From positions 11,511,001 through 11,575,000 of the forward strand of contig NC_092680.1 in NCBI RefSeq assembly GCF_964355755.1: a stretch of 64,000 nt of DNA. The letters run 5' to 3'. Position 1 is the stretch's first letter; each line of letters opens with the position of its first letter. The notes under the pieces are model-generated. The model saw only the letters and a program-made list of their open reading frames with translations, did not search any database and was not told where the DNA came from. Of this stretch, positions 50,211-62,700 are shown piece after piece. The stretch comes from Antedon mediterranea. Lineage: Eukaryota; Echinodermata; Crinoidea; Comatulida; Antedonidae. The translations under genes were made by a program, and so were the position numbers.

Positions 50211-53200
50211 TGATCTTTGATGTTTTTTTTGAAAAGTTTTATCGAAATGCTCAAAATGGTCTAAAACGGTTTCTATTGGGATTTTAAGCACTTTGATGAT
50301 TTTGTGTAACCAAGTTTCATCGAAATGTACAAAATGGTCTAAAACGTCTCCAAATGCGATTTGAAGCTATTCTAAGTACTTTTGTGTTTTTATGTTAACA
50401 AGTTTTTTCGAAAATCACAAAATGGTCTAAAACGTCTTCAAATGCGATTTCAAGCTATTCTGTACACTTTGATGTTTTGTGTGAAAAAGTTTTGTCGAAT
50501 TGCTCAAAATGGTCAAAAACGGTTTCTAATGTGGTTTTAAGCACTTTGATGTTTTTTTTTAACCAAGTTTTTTAAAAAATCACAAAATGGTCTAAAACGT
50601 CTCCAAATGCAATTTGAAGATATTCTGAGCACTTTGGTGTTTTTATGTTAAAAAGTTTTTTTGAAAATCACAAAATAGTCTAAAACGTCTCAAAATGCGA
50701 TTTGAAGCTATTCTGTACACTTTGATGTTTTGTGTGAAAAAGTTTTGTCGAAATGCTCAAAATGGTCTAAAACGTTTTTAAAACGATATTAAGCTATTTT
50801 GTGCTCTTTGATGTTTTTGTGTAACCAAGTTTCATCGAAAATCACAAAATGGTCTAAAACGTCTCCAAATGCGATTTGAAGCTTTTCTAAGCACTTTGGT
50901 GTTTTTATGTTAACAAGTTTTTTCGAAAATCACGAAATGGTCTAAAATGTCTCCAAATGCGATTTGAAGATATTCTGAGCACTTTGGTGTTTTTATGTTA
51001 AAACGTTTTTTCGAAAATCACAAAATGGTCTAAAACGTTTTTAAATACGATATTAAGCTATTTTGTGATCTTTGATGTTTTTGTGTGAAAAGTTTTACCG
51101 AAATGCTCAAAATGGTCTAAAACGGTTTCTAATGCATTTGAAGCTATTCTGTACACTTTGAAGTTTTTTGTGAAAAAGTTTTCTCGAAATGCTCAAAATG
51201 GTCTAAAACGTTTTTATATACCATATTAAGCTATTTTGTGCACTTTGATGTTTTTTGTGAAAAGTTTTATCGAAATTCTCAAAATGGTCTAAAACGGTTT
51301 CTATTGTGATTTTAAGCACTTTGATGATTTTGTGTAACCAAGTTTCATCGAAATGTACAAAATGGTCTAAAACGTCTCCAAATGCGATTTGAAGCTATTC
51401 TAAGTACTTTTGTGTTTTTATGTTAACAAGTTTTTTCGAAAATCACGAAATGGTCTAAAATGTCTCCAAATGCGATTTGAAGATATTCTGAGCACTTTGG
51501 TGTTTTTATGTTAAAAAGTTTTTTCGAAAATCACAAAATAGTCTAAAACGTCTCCAAATGCGATTTGAAGCTATTCTGTACACTTTGATGTGTTGTGTGA
51601 AAAAGTTTTGTCGAAATGCTCAAAATGGTCTAAAACGTTTTTAAAACGATATTAAGCTATTTTGTGCTCTTTGATGTTTTTGTGTAACCAAGTTTCATCG
51701 AAAATCACAAAATGGTCTAAAACGTCTCAAAATGCGATTTGAAGCTTTTCTAAGCACTTTGGTGTTTTTATGTTAACAAGTTTTTTTCGAAAATCACGAA
51801 ATGGTCTAAAATGTCTCCAAATGCGATTTGAAGATATTCTGAGCACTTTGGTGTTTTTATGTTAAAAAGTTTTTTCGAAAATCACAAAATGGTCTAAAAC
51901 GTCTCCAAATGCGATTTGAAGCTCTTCTGTACACTTTGATGTTTTGTGTGAAAAAGTTTTGTCGAAATGCTCAAAATGGTCTAAAACGTTTTTAAATACG
52001 ATATTAAGCTGTTTTGTGCACTTTGATGATTTGTGTGAAAAGTTTTAACGAAATGCTCAAAATGGTCTAAAACGGTTTCTAATGTGATTTTAAGCACTTT
52101 GATGTTTTTGTGTAACCAAGTTTTTTCGAAAATCACAAAATAGTCTAAAACGTCTCCAAATGCGATTTGAAGCTTTTCTAAGCACTTTGGTGTTTTTATG
52201 TTAACAAGTTTTTTCGAAAATCACAAAATGGTCTAAAACGTCTCCAAATGCGATTTGAGGATATTCTGAGCACTTTGGTGTTTTTTTGTTAAAAAGTTTT
52301 TTCGAAAATCACAAAATGGTCTAAAACGTCTCCAAATGCGATTTGAAGCTATTCTGTACACTTTGATGTTTTGTGTGAAAAAGTTTTGTCGAAATGCTCA
52401 AAATGGTCTAAAACGTTTTTAAATACGATATTAGGCTATTTTGTGATCTTTGATGTTTTTGTGTGAAAAGTTTTATCGAAATGCTCAAAATGGTCTAAAA
52501 CGGTTTCTATTGTTATTTTAAGCACTTTGATGATTTTGTGTAACCAAGTTTCATCGAAATGTACAAAATGGTCTAAAACGTCTCCAAATGCGATTTGAAG
52601 CTATTCTAAGTACTTTTGTGTTTTTATGTTAACAAGTTTTTTCGAAAATCACAAAATGGTCTAGAACGTCTTCAAATGCGATTTGAAGCTATTCTGTACA
52701 CTTTGATGTTTTGTGTGAAAAAGTTTTGTCAAAATGCTCAAAATGGTCTAAAACGTTTTTAAAACGATATTAAGCTATTTTGTGCTCTTTGATGTTTTTG
52801 TGTAACCAAGTTTCATCGAAAATCACAAAATGGTCTAAAACGTCTCCAAATGCGATTTGAAGCTTTTCTAAGCACTTTGGTGTTTTTATGTTAACAAGTT
52901 TTTTTCGAAAATCACAAAATGGTCTAAAACGTCTCCAAATGCGATTTGAAGCTCTTCTGTACACTTTGATGTTTTGTGTGAAAAAGTTTTGTCGAAATTC
53001 TCAAAATGGTCTAAAACGTTTTTAAATACGATATTAAGCTGTTTTGTGCACTTTGATGATTTGTGTGAAAAGTTTTAACGAAATGCTCAAAATGGTCAAA
53101 AACGGTTTTTAATGTGATTTTAAGCACTTTGATGTTTTTGTGTAACCAAGTTTTTTCGAAAATCACAAAATGGTCTAAAACGTCTCCAAATGCGATTTGA

Positions 53201-56200
53201 AGCTTTTCTAAGCACTTTGGTGTTTTTATGTTAACAAGTTTTTTCGAAAATCACAAAATGGTCTAAAACGTCTCCAAATGCGATTTGAAGATATTCTGAG
53301 CACTTTGGTGTTTTTATGTTAAAAAGTTTTTTCGAAAATCACAAAATGGTCTAAAACGTCTTCAAATGCGATTTGAAGCTATTCTGTACACTTTGATGTT
53401 TTGTGTGAAAAAGTTTTGTCGAAATGCTCAAAATGGTCTAAAACGGTTTCTAATGCGATTTGAAGCTATTCTGTACACTTTGAAGTTTTGTGTGAAAAAG
53501 TTTTGTCGAAATGCTCAAAATGGTCTAAAACGTTTTTAAATACGATATTAAGCTATTTTGTGATCTTTGATGTTTTTGTGTGAAAAGTTTTATCGAAATG
53601 CTCAAAATGGTCTAAAACGTTTTTAAAACGATATTAAGCTATTTTGTGCTCTTTGATGTTTTTGTGTAACCAAGTTTCATCGAAAATCACAAAATGGTCT
53701 AAAACGTCGCCAAATGCGATTTGAAGCTTTTCTAAGCACTTTGGTGTTTTTATGTTAACAAGTTTTTTCGAAAATCACGAAATGGTCTAAAATATCTCCA
53801 AATGCGATTTGAAGATATTCTGAGCACTTTGGTGTTTTTATGTTAAAAAGTTTTTTCGAAAATCACAAAATGGTCTAAAACGTCTCCAAACGCGATTTGA
53901 AGCTCTTCTGTACACTTTGATGTTTCGTGTGAAAAAGTTTTGTCGAAATTCTCAAAATGGTCTAAAAGGTTTTTAAATACGATATTAAGCTGTTTTGTGC
54001 ACTTTGATGATTTGTGTGAAAAGTTTTAACTAAATGCTCAAAATGGTCAAAAACGGTTTCTAATGTGATTTTAAGCACTTTGATGTTTTTGTGTAACCAA
54101 GTTTTTTCAAAAATCACAAAATGGTCTAAAACGTCTCCAAATGCGATTTGAAGCTTTTCTAAGCACTTTGGTGTTTTTATGTTAACAAGTTTTTTCGAAA
54201 ATCACAAAATGGTCTAAAACGTCTCCAAATGCGATTTGAAGATATTCTGAGCACTTTGGTGTTTTTATGTTAAAAAGTTTTTTCGAAAATCACAAAATAG
54301 TCTAAAACGTCTCCAAATGCGATTTGAAGCTATTCTGTACACTTTGATGTTTTGTGTGAAAAAGTTTTGTCGAAATGCTCAAAATGGTCTAAAACGTTTT
54401 TAAAACGATATTATTAAGCTATTTTGTGCTCTTTGATTTTTTTGTGTAACCAAGTTTCATCGAAAATCACAAAATGGTCTAAAACGTCTCAAAATGCGAT
54501 TTGAAGCTTTTCTAAGCACTTTGGTGTTTTTATCTTAACAAGTTTTTTCGAAAATCACGAAATGGTCTAAAATGTCTCCAAATGCGATTTGAAGATATTC
54601 TGAGCACTTTGGTGTTTTTATGTTAAAAAGTTTTTTCGAAAATCACAAAATGGTCTAAAACGTCTCCAAATGCGATTTGAAGCTATTCTGTACACTTTGA
54701 TGTTTTGTGTGAAAAAGTTTTGTCGAAATTCTCAAAATGGTCTAAAACGTTTTTAAATACGATATTAAGCTGTTTTGTGCACTTTGATGATTTGTGTGAA
54801 AAGTTTTAACGAAATGCTCAAAATGGTCTAAAACGGTTTCTAATGTGATTTTAAGCACTTTGATGTTTTTGTGTAACCAAGTTTTTTCGAAAATCACAAA
54901 ATAGTCTAAAACGTCTCCAAATGCGATTTGAAGCTTTTCTAAGCACTTTGGTGTTTTTATGTTAACAAGTTTTTTCGAAAATCACAAAATGGTCTAAAAC
55001 GTCTCCAAATGCGATTTGAGGATATTCTGAGCACTTTGGTGTTTTTTTGTTAAAAAGTTTTTTCGAAAATAACAAAATGGTCTAAAACGTCTCCAAATGC
55101 GATTTGAAGCTATTCTGTACACTTTGATGTTTTGTGTGAAAAAGTTTTGTCGAAATGCTCAAAATGGTCTAAAACGTTTTTAAATACGATATTAAGCTAT
55201 TTTGTGATCTTTGATGTTTTTGTGTGAAAAGTTTTATCGAAATGCTCAAAATGGTCTAAAACGGTTTCTATTGTGATTTTAAGCACTTTGATGATTTTGT
55301 GTAACCAAGTTTCATCGAAATGTACAAAATGGTCTAAAACGTCTCCAAATGCGATTTGAAGCTATTCTAAGTACTTTTGTGTTTTTATGTTAACAAGTTT
55401 TTTCGAAAATCACAAAATGGTCTAAAACGTCTTCAAATGCGATTTGAAGCTATTCTGTACACTTTGATGTTTTGTGTGAAAAAGTTTTGTCAAAATGCTC
55501 AAAATGGTCTAAAACGTTTTTAAAACGATATTAAGCTATTTTGTGCTCTTTGATGTTTTTGTGTAACCAAGTTTCAACGAAAATCACAAAATGGTCTAAA
55601 ACGTCTCCAAATGCGATTTGAAGCTTTTCTAAGCACTTTGGTGTTTTTATGTTAACAAGTTTTTTCGAAAATCACAAAATGGTCTAAAACGTCTCCAAAT
55701 GCGATTTGAAGCTCTTCTGTACACTTTGATGTTTTGTGTGAAAAAGTTTTGTCGAAATTCTCAAAATGGTCTAAAAGGTTTTTAAATACGATATTAAGCT
55801 GTTTTGTGCACTTTGATGATTTGTGTGAAAAGTTTTAACGAAATGCTCAAAATGGTCTAAAACGGTTTCTAATGTGATTTTAAGCACTTTGATGTTTTTG
55901 TGTAACCAAGTTTTTTCGAAAATCACAAAATGGTCTAATACGTCTCCAAATGCGATTTGAAGCTTTTCCAAGCACTTTGCTGTTTTTATGTTAAGTTTTT
56001 TCGAAAATCACAAAATGGTCTAAAACGTCTTCAAATGCGATTTGAAGCTATTCTGTACACTTTGATGTTTTGTGTGAAAAAGTTGTGTCGAAATGCTCAA
56101 AATGGTCTAAAACGTTTTTAAATACGATATTAAGCTATTTTGTGATCTTTGATGTTTTTGTGTGAAAAGTTTTATCAAAATGCTCAAAATGGTCTGAAAC

Positions 56201-59200
56201 GGTTTCTAATGCGATTTGAAGCTATTCTGTACACTTTGAAGTTTTGTGTGAAAAAGTTTTCTCGAAATGCTCAAAATGGTCTAAAACGTTTTTATATACC
56301 ATATTAAGCTATTTTGTGCACTTTGATGTTTTTTTTGAAAAGTTTTATCGAAATGCTCAAAATGGTCTAAAACGGTTTCTATTGGGATTTTAAGCACTTT
56401 GATGATTTTGTGTAACCAAGTTTCATCGAAATGTACAAAATGGTCTAAAACGTCTCCAAATGCGATTTGAAGCTATTCTAAGTACTTTTGTGTTTTTATG
56501 TTAACAAGTTTTTTCGAAAATCACAAAATGGTCTAAAACGTCTTCAAATGCGATTTGAAGCTATTCTGTACACTTTGATGTTTTGTGTGAAAAAGTTTTG
56601 TCGAAATGCTCAAAATGGTCAAAAACGGTTTCTAATGTGATTTTAAGCACTTTGATGTTTTTGTGTAACCAAGTTTTTTAAAAAATCACAAAATGGTCTA
56701 AAACGTCTCCAAATGCGATTTGAAGCTTTTCTAAGCACTTTGGTGTTTTTATGTTAACAAGTTTTTTCGAAAATCACAAAATGGTCTAAAACGTCTATAA
56801 ATGCGATTTGAAGATATTCTGAGCACTTTGGTGTTTTTATGTTAAAAAGTTTTTTCGAAAATCACAAAATAGTCTAAAACGTCTCAAAATGCGATTTGAA
56901 GCTATTCTGTACACTTTGATGTTTTGTGTGAAAAAGTTTTGTCGAAATGCTCAAAATGGTCTAAAACGTTTTTAAAACGATATTAAGCTATTTTGTGCTC
57001 TTTGATGTTTTTGTGTAACCAAGTTTCATCGAAAATCACAAAATGGTCTAAAACATCTCCAAATGCGATTTGAAGCTTTTCTAAGCACTTTGGTGTTTTT
57101 ATGTTAACAAGTTTTTTCGAAAATCACGAAATGGTCTAAAATGTCTCCAAATGCGATTTGAAGATATTCTGAGCACTTTGGTGTTTTTATGTTAAAACGT
57201 TTTTTCGAAAATCAAAAAATGGTCTAAAACGTTTTTAAATACGATATTAAGCTATTTTGTGATCTTTGATGTTTTTGTGTGAAAAGTTTTATCGAAATGC
57301 TCAAAATGGTCTAAAACGGTTTCTAATGCGATTTGAAGCTATTCTGTACACTTTGAAGTTTTTTGTGAAAAAGTTTTCTCGAAATGCTCAAAATGGTCTA
57401 AAACGTTTTTATATACCATATTAAGCTATTTTGTGCACTTTGATGTTTTTTGTGAAAAGTTTTATCAAAATTCTCAAAATGGTCTAAAACGGTTTCTATT
57501 GTGATTTTAAGCACTTTGATGATTTTGTGTAACCAAGTTTCATCGAAATGTACAAAATGGTCTAAAACGTCTCCAAATGCGATTTGAAGCTATTCTAAGT
57601 ACTTTTGTGTTTTTATGTTAACAAGTTTTTTCGAAAATCACGAAATGGTCTAAAATGTCTCCAAATGCGATTTGAAGATATTCTGAGCACTTTGGTGTTT
57701 TTATGTTAAAAAGTTTTTTCGAAAATCACAAAATAGTCTAAAACGTCTCCAAATGCGATTTGAAGCTATTCTGTACACTTTGATGTTTTGTGTGAAAAAG
57801 TTTTGTCGAAATGCTCAAAATGGTCTAAAACGTTTTTAAAACGATATTAAGCTATTTTGTGCTCTTTGATGTTTTTGTGTAACCAAGTTTCATCGAAAAT
57901 CACAAAATGGTCTAAAACGTCTCAAAATGCGATTTGAAGCTTTTCTAAGCACTTTGGTGTTTTTATGTTAACAAGTTTTTTCGAAAATCACGAAATGGTC
58001 TAAAATGTCTCCAAATGCGATTTGAAGATATTCTGAGCACTTTGGTGTTTTTATGTTAAAAAGTTTTTTCGAAAATCACAAAATGGTCTAAAACGTCTCC
58101 AAATGCGATTTGAAGCTATTCTGTACACTTTGATGTTTTGTGTGAAAAAGTTTTGTCGAAATGCTCAAAATGGTCTAAAACGTTTTTAAATACGATATTA
58201 AGCTATTTTGTGATCTTTGATGTTTTTGTGTGAAAAGTTTTATCGAAATGCTCAAAATGGTCTAAAACGTTTTTAAAACGATATTAAGCTATTTTGTGCT
58301 CTTTGATGTTTTTGTGTAACCAAGTTTCATCGAAAATCACAAAATGGTCTAAAACGTCGCCAAATGCGATTTGAAGCTTTTCTAAGCACTTTGGTGTTTT
58401 TATGTTAACAAGTTTTTTCGAAAATCACGAAATGGTCTAAAATATCTCCAAATGCGATTTGAAGATATTCTGAGCACTTTGGTGTTTTTATGTTAAAAAG
58501 TTTTTCGAAAATCACAAAATGGTCTAAAACGTCTCCAAACGCGATTTGAAGCTCTTCTGTACACTTTGATGTTTTGTGTGAAAAAGTTTTGTCGAAATTC
58601 TCAAAATGGTCTAAAACGTTTTTAAATACGATATTAAGCTGTTTTGTGCACTTTGATGATTTGTGTGAAAAGTTTTAACGAAATGCTCAAAATGGTCAAA
58701 AACGGTTTCTAATGTGATTTTAAGCACTTTGATGTTTTTGTGTAACCAAGTTTTTTCAAAAATCACAAAATGGTCTAAAACGTCTCCAAATGCGATTTGA
58801 AGCTTTTCTAAGCACTTTGGTGTTTTTATGTTAACAAGTTTTTTCGAAAATCACAAAATGGTCTAAAACGTCTCCAAATGCGATTTGAAGATATTCTGAG
58901 CACTTTGGTGTTTTTATGTTAAAAAGTTTTTTCGAAAATCACAAAATAGTCTAAAACGTCTCCAAATGCGATTTGAAGCTATTCTGTACACTTTGATGTT
59001 TTGTGTGAAAAAGTTTTGTCGAAATGCTCAAAATGGTCTAAAACGTTTTTAAAACGATATTATTAAGCTATTTTGTGCTCTTTGATGTTTTTGTGTAACC
59101 AAGTTTCATCGAAAATCACAAAATGGTCTAAAACGTCTCAAAATGCGATTTGAAGCTTTTCTAAGCACTTTGGTGTTTTTATCTTAACAAGTTTTTTCGA

Positions 59201-59790
59201 AAATCACGAAATGGTCTAAAATGTCTCCAAATGCGATTTGAAGATATTCTGAGCACTTTGGTGTTTTTATGTTGAAAAGTTTTTTCGAAAATCACAAAAT
59301 GGTCTAAAACGTCTCCAAATGCGATTTGAAGCTCTTCTGTACACTTTGATGTTTTGTGTGAAAAAGTTTTGTCGAAATGCTCAAAATGGTCTAAAACGTT
59401 TTTAAATACGATATTAAGCTGTTTTGTGCACTTTGATGATTTGTGTGAAAAGTTTTAACGAAATGCTCAAAATGGTCTAAAACGGTTTCTAATGTGATTT
59501 TAAGCACTTTGATGTTTTTGTGTAACCAAGTTTTTTCGAAAATCACAAAATAGTCTAAAACGTCTCCAAATGCGATTTGAAGCTTTTCTAAGCACTTTGG
59601 TGTTTTTATGTTAACAAGTTTTTTCGAAAATCACAAAATGGTCTAAAACGTCTCCAAATGCGATTTGAGGATATTCTGAGCACTTTGGTGTTTTTTTGTT
59701 AAAAAGTTTTTTCGAAAATCACAAAATGGTCTAAAACGTCTCCAAATGCGATTTGAAGCTATTCTGTACACTTTGATGTTTTGTGTGAAA
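50210..59790. repeat. Mosaic region of short intertwined duplications
   Basis: Pairs traced by private variants: about 50.3-51.9 kb with 56.5-58.1 kb (offset about 6,193; shared AAGTTTTTTAAAAAATC and TTAAAACGTTTTTTCG); about 51.9-53.15 kb with 54.66-55.92 kb (offset about 2,761); about 53.5-54.6 kb with 58.1-59.2 kb (offset about 4,650; shared CCAAACGCG and TATCTTAAC). The first member of the 6.2-kb pair lacks one 88-bp monomer near 50.6 kb. Monomers here carry more private changes than elsewhere, such as ATTAGGC near 52,430, GGTCTAGAACG near 52,661 and AATGCATTTG near 51,133. Pentamer order is mostly kept. Confidence 0.72.
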
Positions 59791-62700
59791 AAGTTTTGTC
59801 GAAATGCTCAAAATGGTCTAAAACGTTTTTAAATACGATATAAAGCTATTTTTTGATCTTTGATGTTTTTGTGTGAAAAGTTTTATCGAAATGCTCAAAA
59901 TGGTCTAAAACGGTTTCTAATGCGATTTGAAGCTATTCTGTACCCTTTGAAGTTTTTTGTGAAAAAGTTTTCTCGAAATGCTCAAAATGGTCTAAAAAGT
60001 TTTCTATTGGGATTTTAAGCACTTTGATGATTTTGTGTAACCAAGTTTCATCGAAATGTACAAAATGGTCTAAAACGTCTCCAAATGCGATTTGAAGCTA
60101 TTCTAAGTACTTTTGTGTTTTTATGTTAACAAGTTTTTTCGAAAATCACAAAATGGTCTAAAACGTCTTCAAATGCGATTTGAAGCTATTCTGTACACTT
60201 TTATGTTTTGTGTGAAAAAGTTTTGTCGAAATTCTCAAAATGGTCTAAAACGTTTTTAAATACGATATTAAGCTGTTTTGTGCACTTTGATGATTTGTGT
60301 GAAAAGTTTTAACGAAATGCTCAAAATGGTCAAAAACGGTTTCTAATGTGATTTTAAGCACTTTGATGTTTTTGTGTAACCAAGTTTTTTCAAAAATCAC
60401 AAAATGGTCTAAAACGTCTCCAAATGCGATTTGAAGCTTTTCTAAGCACTTTGGTGTTTTTATGTTAACAAGTTTTTTCGAAAATCACAAAATGGTCTAA
60501 AACGTCTCCAAATGCGATTTGAAGATATTCTGAGCACTTTGGTGTTTTTATGTTAAAAAGTTTTTTCGAAAATCACAAAATAGTCTAAAACGTCTCCAAA
60601 TGCGATTTGAAGCTATTCTGTACACTTTGATGTTTTGTGTGAAAAAGTTTTGTCGAAATGCTCAAAATGGTCTAAAACGTTTTTAAAACGATATTAAGCT
60701 ATTTTGTGCTCTTTGATGTTTTTGTGTAACCAAGTTTCATCGAAAATCACAAAATGGTCTAAAACGTCTCAAAATGCGATTTGAAGCTTTTCTAAGCACT
60801 TTGGTGTTTTTATGTTAACAAGTTTTTTCGAAAATCACGAAATGGTTTAAAATATCTCCAAATGCGATTTGAAGATATTCTGAGCACTTTGGTGTTTTTA
60901 TGTTAAAAAGTTTTTTCGAAAATCACAAAATGGTCTAAAACGTCTCCAAATGCGAATTGAAGCTCTTCTGTACACTTTGATGTTTTGTGTGAAAAAGTTT
61001 TGTCGAAATGCTCAAAATGGTCTAAAACATTTTCAAATACGATATTAAGCTGTTTTGTGCACTTTGATGATTTGTGTGAAAAGTTTTAACGAAATCCTCA
61101 AAATGGTCTAAAACGGTTTCTAATGTGATTTTAAGCACTTTGATGTTTTTGTGTAACCAAGTTTTATCGAAAATCACAAAATAGTCTAAAACGTCTCCAA
61201 ATGCGATTTGAAGCTTTTCTAAGCACTTTGGTGTTTTTATGTTAACAAGTGTTTTCGAAAATCACAAAATGGTCTAAAACGTCTCCAAATGCGATTTGAG
61301 GATATTCTGAGCACTTTGGTGTTTTTTTGTTAAAAAGTTTTTTCGAAAATCACAAAATGGTCTAAAACGTCTCCAAATGCGATTTGAAGCTATTCTGTAC
61401 ACTTTGATGTTTTGTGTGAAAAAGTTTTGTCGAAATGCTCAAAATGGTCTAAAACATTTTTAAATACGATATTAAGCTATTTTGTGATCTTTGATGTTTT
61501 TGTGTGAAAAGTTTTATCGAAATGCTCAAAATGGTCTAAAACGGTTTCTATTGTGATTTTAAGCACTTTGATGATTTTGTGTAACCAAGTTTCATCGAAA
61601 TGTACAAAATGGTCTAAAACGTCTCCAAATGCGATTTGAAGCTATTCTAAGTACTTTTGTGTTTTTATGTTAACAAGTTTTTTCGAAAATCACAAAATGG
61701 TCTAAAACGTCTTCAAATGCGATTTGAAGCTATTCTGTACACTTTGATGTTTTGTGTGAAAAAGTTTTGTCAAAATGCTCAAAATGGTCTAAAACGTTTT
61801 TAAAACGATATTAAGCTATTTTGTGCTCTTTGATGTTTTTGTGTAACCAAGTTTCATCGAAAATCACAACATGGTCTAAAACGTCTTCAAATGCGATTTG
61901 AAGCTTTTCTAAGCACTTTGGTGTTTTTATGTTAACAAGTTTTTTCGAAAATCACAAAATGGTCTAAAACGTCTCCAAATGCGATTTGAAGCTCTTCTGT
62001 ACACTTTGATGTTTTGTTTGAAAAAGTTTTGTCGAAATTCTCAAAATGGTCTAAAACGTTTTTAAATTCGATATTAAGCTGTTTTGTGCACTTTGATGAT
62101 TTGTGTGAAAAGTTTTAACGAAATGCTCAAAATGGTCAAAAACGGTTTCTAATGTGATTTTAAGCACTTTGATGTTTTTGTGTAACCAAGTTTTTTCGAA
62201 AATCACAAAATGGTCTAAAACGTCTCCAAATGCGATTTGAGGATATTCTGAGCACTTTGGTGTTTTTATGTTAAAAAGTTTTTTCGAAAATCACAAAATG
62301 GTCTAAAACGTCTCAAAATGCGATTTGAAGCTAATCTGTACACTTTGATGTTTTGTGTGAAAAAGTTTTGTCGAAATGCTCAAAATGGTCTAAAACGTTT
62401 TTAAAACGATATTAAGCTATTTTGTGCTCTTTGATGTTTTTGTGTAACCAAGTTTCATCGAAATCAACAAAATGGTCTAATACGTCTCCAAATGCGATTT
62501 GAAGCTTTTCCAAGCACTTTGCTGTTTTTATGTTAACAAGTTTTTTCGAAAATCACAAAATGGTCTAAAACGTCTTCAAATGCGATTTGAAGCTATTCTG
62601 TAGACTTTGATGTTTTGTGTGAAAAAGTTTTGTCGAAATGCTCAAAATGGTCTAAAACGTTTTTAAATACGATATTAAGCTATTTTGTGATCTTTGATGT

